NCBI GenBank assembly: GCA_902784615.1
Contig: CACZVN010000004.1
Span: 1 to 64,000 of the forward strand
Length of the DNA: 64,000 nt
Direction of reading: 5' to 3'
DNA from: an uncultured Prevotellaceae bacterium
GTDB lineage: Bacteria > Bacteroidota > Bacteroidia > Bacteroidales > Bacteroidaceae
Shown in pieces: positions 51,462 to 58,135 of the stretch (within the stretch, counting starts at the first letter, position 1; each line of letters starts with the position of its first letter). The notes under the pieces were generated by a model, which saw nothing but the letters and a program-made list of their open reading frames with translations, searched no databases and was not told where the DNA came from. The translations under genes were made by a program, and so were the position numbers.

Positions 51462-51851
51462 TTATTGTTCTTTGAGCAGACCGTGCTTCTCGTAATTGGC
51501 CTTACGGATGATCTGGTTGTGCTCATCGACGAAGAGTACGGTGGGCTTATGCGACTGGGCTTCCCAAGGAGTCATCGAGGCATAGGCCATGATGATGATC
51601 TTGTCGCCCACGTTAACGCACTTGGCGGCAGCACCGTTCAGACAGATGACGCCAGAACCCTCCTCGCCGGCAATGGCGTAGGTCTCGAAGCGATTACCAT
51701 TATCCACATCGGCGATCTCCACTTTCTCGTATTCCAGGATGCCTGCCTCGCGCAGCAGTCTTGAGTCGATGGTGATACTGCCCACGTAGTCGAGGTCGGC
51801 CTGTGTCACCACGGCACGGTGGATCTTGGCTTTCAGCAGTGTGATGTTCAT
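51462..51851 (-). CDS. panD: Aspartate 1-decarboxylase PanD
   Basis: A 129-residue pro-enzyme that self-cleaves between Gly24 and Ser25 (DYVGSITI) to give the pyruvoyl group. It makes beta-alanine from aspartate for pantothenate. [20 protein letters not shown] and [10 protein letters not shown] complete the family pattern. Located between panC and coaBC, 7-12 nt from each. Confidence 0.96.
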   Translation of the reverse strand: MNITLLKAKIHRAVVTQADLDYVGSITIDSRLLREAGILEYEKVEIADVDNGNRFETYAIAGEEGSGVICLNGAAAKCVNVGDKIIIMAYASMTPWEAQSHKPTVLFVDEHNQIIRKANYEKHGLLKEQ

Positions 51852-51857
51852 TCCTCT

Positions 51858-52703
51858 TTATATATTAACGATGAAATTGTCGATGAGTCGGGTCTTACCG
51901 ATATAGACGGCAATAGCCACAAGGGTTTCACCCTCGATGCGTGGCGTGCGCTGGATGTTCTCAAAATCCACCACTTCCACATAATCGATACGGGCCAGTG
52001 GCTCTGTCTCAAGGTTTTCGCGGATAATACTGATCACCTTCTGGGCGTCGCGCTCGCCATTATCAATAGCGGTCTTGCCTTTCTTCAGACTCTGCGAGAG
52101 GATGAGGGCTGCCTGACGCTCCTCAGGATTAAGATAGGTGTTACGGCTCGACTTGGCCAGTCCGTCGGCCTCGCGGACGATGGGACAGGCTACGATTTCC
52201 AACGGGAAGTTCAGGTCGCGTACGAAGCGCTTCACCGTAGCCAACTGCTGGGCATCCTTCTGTCCAAAGTAGGCACGGTCAGGACAGACGATGTTGAAGA
52301 GTTTGCCTACCACCGTACAAACGCCACGGAAATGGACGGGGCGCACGGCACCACAGAGCAGTTCGGTGGTCTCCGTCGTATCAATGAACGAGGTAAAGTG
52401 GCCAGGGTACATCTCCTCTGGCTCAGGATTGAAGATCAGATCACCGCCAGCGTCCTCCACCGCTTTCATATCACGGTTCAGGTCGCGCGGATAGGCCTCC
52501 AGGTCTTCGTTGGGACCAAACTGGATGGGGTTGACAAACACGGAAACGACGGTACGGTCGTTCTGGCTGGCTGACTTGCGGATAAGACTCTGATGACCTT
52601 CGTGCAGGAAACCCATCGTGGGCACCAGTCCGACGGTCAAGCCTTCTTTCCGCCATCCTGAAACAATCTCTCTGACTTCTTTGACAGTCTTAACTACCTT
52701 CAT
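51858..52703 (-). CDS. panC: Pantoate-beta-alanine ligase PanC
   Basis: A 281-residue ATP-dependent ligase joining pantoate and beta-alanine to pantothenate. HIGH-like motif in PTMGFLHEGHQSLIRKS; KMSKS-like region in VREADGLAKSSRNTYL; VFVNPIQFGPNEDLEAYPRDL and YFGQKDAQQLATVKRFV bind substrates. Normal length. It lies 6 nt after panB. Confidence 0.96.
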   Translation of the reverse strand: MKVVKTVKEVREIVSGWRKEGLTVGLVPTMGFLHEGHQSLIRKSASQNDRTVVSVFVNPIQFGPNEDLEAYPRDLNRDMKAVEDAGGDLIFNPEPEEMYPGHFTSFIDTTETTELLCGAVRPVHFRGVCTVVGKLFNIVCPDRAYFGQKDAQQLATVKRFVRDLNFPLEIVACPIVREADGLAKSSRNTYLNPEERQAALILSQSLKKGKTAIDNGERDAQKVISIIRENLETEPLARIDYVEVVDFENIQRTPRIEGETLVAIAVYIGKTRLIDNFIVNI

Positions 52704-52709
52704 GTCTTT

Positions 52710-53552
52710 TTAATATACTAATTCTGGTTGGAAAAGTTCCTGTAATACTTCCTCGTTGATCTCATAGGTACGGTTATCCTCAGGGAAGATACGGTCTTCG
52801 CACTCCTGTTTGTACTGTTTGAAGGCCTCCAGCATCACACTGTGCAGATCGGCATATTTCTTCACGAACTTAGGGGTATAACCGTTGGTATAACCCAACA
52901 TGTCCTGATAGACGAGTACCTGACCGTCACATCCGTTTCCTGCACCGATGCCGATAGTCAGGGCGTTGGTTTGTGAGGTAATCAATTTAGCCAACGCTGC
53001 AGGCACGCACTCCAATGTGATGGCAAAGGCACCAGCCATCTCCACGGACTTTGCATCGGCCAATAGCTTCTGGGCCTTCTCCAGCGACTTGCCCTGTACC
53101 TTATAACCACCAAGGGTATTGACGGACTGCGGTGTGAGACCGATATGTGCCACGACGGGGATGCCCGCTTGGACGATGGCACGGATACGGTCGGCATATT
53201 CCAAGCCGCCCTCAAGTTTCACGGCCTGGCAGTTCGTTTCCTTCATAATACGTCCTGCGTTGCGTACGGCGTCTTCGACGGATGCCTGATACGACATAAA
53301 GGGCATGTCAATGACGACGAAAGCCTGCTTGGCACCCCGGCAGACGGCCTTGCCATGGTAGATCATGTCCTCGACGGTGACGGCCAATGTGTTCTCATAG
53401 CCCAGCATGACATTGCCGAGGGAGTCGCCCACCAGGATCATGTCAATTCCTGCCTCATCAATCGTCTGGGCAGTATGAAAGTCATAGGCTGTCAGCATAC
53501 TCACGGGGAGTTTTCCCTTACGGCCTAGTAGATCAAAGATAGTTTTTCTCAT
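52710..53552 (-). CDS. panB: 3-methyl-2-oxobutanoate hydroxymethyltransferase PanB
   Basis: A 280-residue TIM-barrel enzyme that adds a hydroxymethyl group (from methylenetetrahydrofolate) to ketoisovalerate, the first step to pantoate. MLTAYDFHTAQTIDEAGIDMILVGDSLGNVMLGY, DMPFMSY, KLEGG and HIGLTPQS are conserved, with the metal-binding Asp and Glu residues. Leading gene of the panB-panC-panD-coaBC-coaX operon. Confidence 0.96.
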   Translation of the reverse strand: MRKTIFDLLGRKGKLPVSMLTAYDFHTAQTIDEAGIDMILVGDSLGNVMLGYENTLAVTVEDMIYHGKAVCRGAKQAFVVIDMPFMSYQASVEDAVRNAGRIMKETNCQAVKLEGGLEYADRIRAIVQAGIPVVAHIGLTPQSVNTLGGYKVQGKSLEKAQKLLADAKSVEMAGAFAITLECVPAALAKLITSQTNALTIGIGAGNGCDGQVLVYQDMLGYTNGYTPKFVKKYADLHSVMLEAFKQYKQECEDRIFPEDNRTYEINEEVLQELFQPELVY

Positions 53553-53597
53553 GACTAATTTAATGGTTGATTACTAACTAATACCTTTTTGAGGGTG

Positions 53598-53605
53598 CAA
53601 AAGTA
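53598..53605 (-). promoter_or_regulatory. -7 promoter element of the pan/coa operon
   Basis: Reads TACTTTTG on the minus strand, 46 nt from the panB ATG. Confidence 0.6.
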
Positions 53606-53679
53606 TTACATTATTTTAATATCCACAAACTTTTTAGTTATTTTCTGTTGATTTTGAGCGTTGTATTGATAAAAAGTGG

Positions 53680-53687
53680 TATCTTTG
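53680..53687 (+). promoter_or_regulatory. -7 promoter element of dapB
   Basis: TATCTTTG matches TAnnTTTG, 23 nt before the dapB ATG. Confidence 0.65.
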
Positions 53688-53710
53688 CACCGTTTTAATC
53701 AACACTGAAT

Positions 53711-54424
53711 ATGAAAATAGCTTTAATCGGCTACGGAAAGATGGGTAAGATGATCGAACAGATCGCCCGCGACCGTGGTCATGAAATCGTAAGTATCATT
53801 GATATTGATAATCAGGAGGATTTTGATTCTCCAGCGTTTGCATCGGCCGATGTGGCCATCGAGTTCACGGCTCCTCAGGCAGCCTACGGTAACTATCTGA
53901 AAGCTTGGGCTAAAGGCGTGAAGGTGGTCAGCGGTTCGACGGGTTGGATGAAGGAGCATGGCGACGAGGTGCGCCAGGCCTGTGCCGATGGCAAGACCCT
54001 CTTCTGGGCTTCTAACTTCTCTATCGGCGTGGCTATCTTCTCGGCTGTGAATCGCTACTTGGCGAAGATCATGAACCAGTTCCCACAGTACGACGTGGAG
54101 ATGGAAGAGACGCACCATGTGCACAAACTCGACCATCCCAGTGGTACGGCCATCACTTTGGCCGATGAAATCGTGGAAAATATCGACCGTAAGGAGGCTT
54201 GGAAGGAGGATACGACAGACAAGAAGTACCTGCGTGTGGATCATATCCGCCGTGGTGAGGTGCCTGGCATCCATACCATCCGCTATGACTCTGACGCCGA
54301 TCTCATTACCATCACCCACGATGCCCACTCGCGTAAGGGCTTTGCCCTCGGAGCAGTGCTGGCCGCTGAATATACCAAGGAGCATCAGGGATTGTTGACC
54401 ATCTCGGATATGTTTAAATTCTAA
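53711..54424 (+). CDS. dapB: 4-hydroxy-tetrahydrodipicolinate reductase DapB
   Basis: A 237-residue NAD(P)H-dependent enzyme of the lysine/diaminopimelate pathway. N-terminal LIGYGKMGKMIEQ nucleotide loop; SGSTGWMKE; SNFSIGVAIF; the catalytic and substrate region EETHHVHKLDHPSGTA. Shorter than the E. coli enzyme, which I recall as usual in Bacteroidetes. Followed 13 nt later by lepB. Confidence 0.95.
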   Translation: MKIALIGYGKMGKMIEQIARDRGHEIVSIIDIDNQEDFDSPAFASADVAIEFTAPQAAYGNYLKAWAKGVKVVSGSTGWMKEHGDEVRQACADGKTLFWASNFSIGVAIFSAVNRYLAKIMNQFPQYDVEMEETHHVHKLDHPSGTAITLADEIVENIDRKEAWKEDTTDKKYLRVDHIRRGEVPGIHTIRYDSDADLITITHDAHSRKGFALGAVLAAEYTKEHQGLLTISDMFKF

Positions 54425-54437
54425 TTAAACAAAAACA

Positions 54438-55871
54438 ATGGTAAAGAAGAAAGAAAAACTGAATATGAAAAAGCAGTGGACGAAGTTCATCGTCGTGCTG
54501 ATACTCTACCTGCTCTTCCTGTATTGGGTGAAGTCATGGTGGGGATTGCTTGTAGTACCTTTCATCTTTGATGTCTATATTACTAAGAAGATCAAGTGGC
54601 AGTGGTGGAAGGAGGCTGAGAAACCCGTGAAGTTCGTCATGTCTTGGATCGACGCCCTTGTGTTCGCGCTTGTGGCCGTCTATTTCATCAACCAGTTCTT
54701 CTTCCAGAATTACGTGATTCCATCGAGTTCTTTGGAGAAGTCATTGCTGACGGGCGACTATCTCTTCGTCTCGAAGGTGAGTTACGGCCCCCGTATCCCA
54801 CAGACCCCGTTGACGATGCCACTCACGCAGCACACGCTCCCTGTCGTGGAGTGCAAGAGTTATTTCGACTGGCCTCATTGGGACTACCGTCGTGTGAAGG
54901 GTTTGGGAAATATCGAGTTGAACGATATCGTAGTATTCAACTTCCCCGCAGGAGATACGCTCTGTTCGGCTCCCCAGTATCAGGCGTACGACTATTATCA
55001 GATGTGCTACAGCATTGGCTACCAGATCTATCCGAACCGCCCTGATCCTGATTCTCTGACAGCAGAACAGCGCCTGAAGTATTTCGAGACCATCTATGAG
55101 GCTGGTCGTAATGAGTTATGGCGCAACCGTGGGGAATATGGTGAGATCATCACCCGTCCTGCTGACCGTCGTGAGAACTATGTGAAGCGCTGTGTGGGCC
55201 TGCCTGGACAGACGCTCCAGATCAAGGATCACATCGTCTATCTCGACGGCAAGGCTAATAAAGAACCAGAGAACGTGCAATACACCTACTATGTCAAGTT
55301 GAAGCAGGCCATCCCCGAGGAACTGATGGAGGAACTTGGTATCTCGATGGAGGACCTGACGAGTCTGAACACCTTAGGCTATATGCCGTTGACCAAGCGC
55401 ACTGTGACCACCCTCCAGGCTAGAAAGGACATTGTGGAGAGCATCACCCTGAATACGGAGGCCAACGATCTGGAGATCTATCCGCTGAATGGTAACAAGC
55501 ATTGGACGCGCGACAACTATGGTCCCATCTGGATTCCGAAAAAGGGCGAATCCATCGAACTGACGCTGGATAATATCGCCATCTATGAGCGCCCTATCAA
55601 GGTCTATGAGGCCAACGACTTGGAGATCCGCGACGGTAAGATCTTTATCAACGGAGAGGAAGCGAAGTCTTATACCTTTAAGATGGACTACTACTGGATG
55701 CAGGGCGACAACCGCCATAACTCCGCCGACTCGCGTTACTGGGGTTTCGTGCCCGAGGATCATATCGTCGGCAAGCCCATCTTCATCTGGTGGTCGAGCG
55801 ATCCAGACCGTCGTGGTATCAATGGTGTGCGCTGGAGCCGTCTCGGTAAGATCGTAGATAACATCAAGTAA
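54438..55871 (+). CDS. lepB: Signal peptidase I LepB, large form
   Basis: A 477-residue S26A leader peptidase that cleaves signal peptides at the outer face of the inner membrane. Two N-terminal membrane segments (about 18-45 and 70-90) precede the nucleophile Ser98 in IPSSSLEKSL. The general base is Lys250 in NYVKRCVGLPG. The Ser-Asp box is GDNRHNSADSRYWGFVP. A segment between the two catalytic boxes and another after Lys250 are long compared with typical enzymes. An alternative start is ATG 54465. It precedes a wbqC-like gene by 7 nt. Confidence 0.94.
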   Translation: MVKKKEKLNMKKQWTKFIVVLILYLLFLYWVKSWWGLLVVPFIFDVYITKKIKWQWWKEAEKPVKFVMSWIDALVFALVAVYFINQFFFQNYVIPSSSLEKSLLTGDYLFVSKVSYGPRIPQTPLTMPLTQHTLPVVECKSYFDWPHWDYRRVKGLGNIELNDIVVFNFPAGDTLCSAPQYQAYDYYQMCYSIGYQIYPNRPDPDSLTAEQRLKYFETIYEAGRNELWRNRGEYGEIITRPADRRENYVKRCVGLPGQTLQIKDHIVYLDGKANKEPENVQYTYYVKLKQAIPEELMEELGISMEDLTSLNTLGYMPLTKRTVTTLQARKDIVESITLNTEANDLEIYPLNGNKHWTRDNYGPIWIPKKGESIELTLDNIAIYERPIKVYEANDLEIRDGKIFINGEEAKSYTFKMDYYWMQGDNRHNSADSRYWGFVPEDHIVGKPIFIWWSSDPDRRGINGVRWSRLGKIVDNIK

Positions 55872-55878
55872 GCAGGGC

Positions 55879-56478
55879 ATGGAGGCTCTGCTGAGTACGA
55901 CCTATTTCGGCCCTATACAGTGGTATCAGAAATTGTATAGGGCCGAACATGTGCAGATAGAGCAGTGGGAAAGTTTTCAGAAACAGACCTACCGTAACCG
56001 TTGCCTCATCGCCACTACCAATGGCATCCAGGCTCTGACCTTCCCCATAGAGCGCGGCACGTCGCCACTCATCAAGGATATCCGCATCAGTGACCATGGC
56101 AACTGGCGCCATCTGCACTGGAACGCCCTGCAGAGCGCCTACGGAGAGTCGCCTTTTTTCCCATATTATCAGGACGACATCCGCCCTTTCTTCGAGAAGC
56201 GGTGGGACTATCTCTTGGAATTTAATGAGGCTATCCGTGAGAAAATGTGCGAATTGATCGATATCCAGCCTAAGGTTTCCTATACGGAAGGATATGTTTC
56301 TTCCCCCATCATTAAGGACTTCCGTTCGGCGATCAACCCCAAGCATCCTGAACCAGATGCAGACTTCACCCCCAAGCCCTATTATCAGGTCTATCAGCAG
56401 AAGCAGGGTTTTCTGCCTAACCTTTCTATCCTCGACCTGCTCTTCAACATGGGACCGGAGAGTATTTTCTACCTCTGA
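55879..56478 (+). CDS. WbqC family protein
   Basis: A 199-residue protein with the WbqC signature: FGPIQWYQKLYRAEHVQIEQWESFQKQTYRNRC near the N-terminus, and RGTSPLIKDIRISDHGNWRHLHWNALQSAYGESPFFPYY. The family occurs in sugar and O-antigen loci elsewhere and its biochemical role is not settled. Here it ends a dapB-lepB-wbqC unit, common in the phylum. Confidence 0.9.
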   Translation: MEALLSTTYFGPIQWYQKLYRAEHVQIEQWESFQKQTYRNRCLIATTNGIQALTFPIERGTSPLIKDIRISDHGNWRHLHWNALQSAYGESPFFPYYQDDIRPFFEKRWDYLLEFNEAIREKMCELIDIQPKVSYTEGYVSSPIIKDFRSAINPKHPEPDADFTPKPYYQVYQQKQGFLPNLSILDLLFNMGPESIFYL

Positions 56479-56550
56479 ATAATTAGGGGGTGGTGGGGCC
56501 TGTCATTTTATATTTTTCCAAAAAAGTTTGGTGATTTCACCAATTGTTCG

Positions 56551-56558
56551 TATCTTTG
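56551..56558 (+). promoter_or_regulatory. -7 promoter element of the orphan riboswitch transcript
   Basis: TATCTTTG, with TTTG at 56527-56530 as the -33 element. Transcription would start near 56565, just before the aptamer. Confidence 0.75.
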
Positions 56559-56577
56559 CAGCCGACAGCCGATGTGC

Positions 56578-56783
56578 TGTCCCACAGAGGTTCGCTTAAC
56601 CGCGATTAATTGGGAATGGAGTGAAAGTCTCCGACTGTCCCGCAGCTGTGAACTCCCGTATGGCTCTGAAGCAGAACGCCATTGCCCTTGAGGGCGAGAA
56701 GGTACTTTGGAGTGGAGCGTAGTCAGAAGACCAGCCTTTGATGGAAAGATGCCAATTGTCCTCGATGTAAGGTCAAGAGGCGA
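56578..56783 (+). promoter_or_regulatory. Cobalamin (B12) riboswitch
   Basis: The conserved aptamer boxes are in order: GAGGTTCGCTTAA, ATTGGGAATGGAGTGAAAGT, GACTGTCCCGCAGCTGTGAA (the B12-box region), CCATTGCCCTTGAGGGCGAGA, and AGTCAGAAGACCAGCC. A CCTC/GAGG hairpin with a 13-nt loop follows (56760-56780) and may be the stem that kisses the aptamer. Downstream are only a 29-codon ORF and a terminator. No corrinoid gene follows. Confidence 0.93.
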
Positions 56784-56789
56784 AAGAAG

Positions 56790-56879
56790 ATGTTTTGTGG
56801 AAACAAAGGTTGTTCAGGAGTCCGTATTGTGGACTCATTGGAACACTTTACATACGTGTATTATTATATAGGTTTGTAA
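56790..56879 (+). CDS. Candidate 29-residue micro-ORF controlled by the B12 riboswitch
   Basis: ATG at 56790 opens a frame of 29 codons (starts MFCGNKGCSG, contains SLEHFTYVYYY) ending at TAA 56877-56879, exactly where the terminator begins. A weak purine-rich stretch (GAAAGAAG) is the only ribosome-site candidate. The start codon lies at a small hairpin (TTTGT-GGAA-ACAAA), and a second hairpin GAGTCC/GGACTC follows. It could be a short peptide, an sRNA body or leftover leader; coding is unproven. Confidence 0.4.
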   Translation: MFCGNKGCSGVRIVDSLEHFTYVYYYIGL

Positions 56880-56917
56880 AAGAGACCCTGCCGCGAGGTA
56901 CGGTCTCTTTTGTTTTT
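56878..56917 (+). terminator. Strong intrinsic terminator after the riboswitch unit
   Basis: 10-bp stem AAAAGAGACC / GGTCTCTTTT extended inside by TGCC-GCGA-GGTA with a GNRA loop, followed by GTTTTT. The stem begins at the stop codon of the micro-ORF. Confidence 0.92.
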
Positions 56918-56975
56918 AGCAATAATACCGGTGAAAAATTCCAGCAGTATGGAATTATTATATTCGATTTTTTCA

Positions 56976-56983
56976 TATCTTTG
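56976..56983 (+). promoter_or_regulatory. -7 promoter element of ECF module 2
   Basis: TATCTTTG, about 60 nt past the terminator and 83 nt before the sigma gene. The module therefore has its own promoter independent of the riboswitch transcript. Confidence 0.6.
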
Positions 56984-57066
56984 CAGTTAAAAGACACTAG
57001 TGAAGAGAGATTTAGGATAAAAAGAGGTAGGTTTTTACTATTTCAACCGTCATATAGATAGAAGAG

Positions 57067-57564
57067 ATGAATCAGAAACGGGTAGCCATAGAGCAGCTAT
57101 TTCGACAACATTACGTCCGACTTCGTCAGATGGCCAATAGGCTTCTGCATGATGACGAGGAAGGCAAGGATGTCGTCAGCGAAGTCTTTACCCGTCTGAT
57201 ACAGTCTGACATCTTGCCTGGGGAAGACAAGGTTGAGCGTTACCTATCAGCCTCCGTCCGCAATCGTTGCCTGGACATGATTGCCCACCAGCAAATCAGA
57301 CAGCGCGTGGAGAAGCTGATCCCTATTGACAGCGTCGATGATCTCTCAGAGACGGACGAAGATAGTCGTTATACGGAACTGAGACGGTTTGTCGATAGAG
57401 AGTTGTCTGATCAGACGCGCCAGGTATTCCTGCTACGTTTTGACAAGCGCATGAAATATCAGGAGATTGCAGCCAAACTGAACATCAGTGAGAAGACGGT
57501 CTATAAGCATCTCCATCAGGCCATCACCAAGTTGCACGAACATTTTAAAGATCAGGAACAATGA
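57067..57564 (+). CDS. ECF sigma-70 factor, module 2
   Basis: A 165-residue ECF sigma factor. Region 2: LRQMANRLLHDDEEGKDVVSEVFTRLIQ. Region 4: RFDKRMKYQEIAAKLNISEKTVYKHLHQAITKLHEHF. It is related to but clearly distinct from the module 1 factor (35263). Stop overlaps the anti-sigma ATG (ATGA). It probably activates its own operon in response to the barrel at 58136. A B12 riboswitch and terminator lie upstream. Confidence 0.93.
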   Translation: MNQKRVAIEQLFRQHYVRLRQMANRLLHDDEEGKDVVSEVFTRLIQSDILPGEDKVERYLSASVRNRCLDMIAHQQIRQRVEKLIPIDSVDDLSETDEDSRYTELRRFVDRELSDQTRQVFLLRFDKRMKYQEIAAKLNISEKTVYKHLHQAITKLHEHFKDQEQ

Positions 57565-58133
57565 GCAAGGCAGAACAGAACGACAAGTTGACACAGGTGC
57601 TCGAAATGACAGAGCATCCTGAGCGCTTTACGGACGAACAGCTCCAGCAGTTGCTCAACGATGAGGAGTGTGCAGTTTTCTATCGTCTGATGTGCGATGC
57701 CACGAGCGCATACGCTGGCACCCAAATCTCTCTGCCTTCCCGAAGGATAAGTTTTCGTAAGATTGCTGCTATCCTCATGGCCCTGCTGATGCTTTCAGGA
57801 CTCTCCTATGCAGCCATCCGAATGTTGCAAAACCGTCAGGACACGATGGAAACAGACCAGAAGTCTGAAATCGTCAAGCCTGCGTCAGCAATACAAACCC
57901 AAGATGCCAATGATAAGGTATGGACCTTCCAGAATGCTGAGCTACAGGAGATTCTGGAGGTGGTAACCGCTTTCTATCAATTGGGTACGGAATATCGGAA
58001 TGAGGCGCCACGTCACGTCCGCTTCTACGTCAAGTGGGATAAGACAGAAGGCATACAAGCCTTGGTGGAACGCCTGAATAAATCTGAAAAGGTGAATATA
58101 ACAATAGCCGACGACCTGCTGATTGTGGAATAG
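57561..58133 (+). CDS. Compact anti-sigma factor with DUF4974/STN-like domain, module 2
   Basis: A 190-residue protein: cytoplasmic N-terminus (about 1-68, with EHPERFTDEQLQQLLND), one membrane helix (IAAILMALLMLSGLSYAAI, about 72-90) and a periplasmic C-terminal domain (FQNAELQEILEVVTAFYQLG) similar to module 1. It also lacks the FecR middle domain. The N-terminal (HP)E(R/K)(F/Y)TDEQLxQ stretch is shared with module 1, so it may be the sigma-binding part. Confidence 0.82.
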   Translation: MSKAEQNDKLTQVLEMTEHPERFTDEQLQQLLNDEECAVFYRLMCDATSAYAGTQISLPSRRISFRKIAAILMALLMLSGLSYAAIRMLQNRQDTMETDQKSEIVKPASAIQTQDANDKVWTFQNAELQEILEVVTAFYQLGTEYRNEAPRHVRFYVKWDKTEGIQALVERLNKSEKVNITIADDLLIVE

Positions 58134-58135
58134 AC

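Noticed and set aside
56795-57061. 88-codon frame through the riboswitch terminator
   Set aside because: It needs a TTG start, reads straight through a strong terminator and a promoter, and has no coding character. The 29-codon ORF that stops at the terminator is the better candidate.
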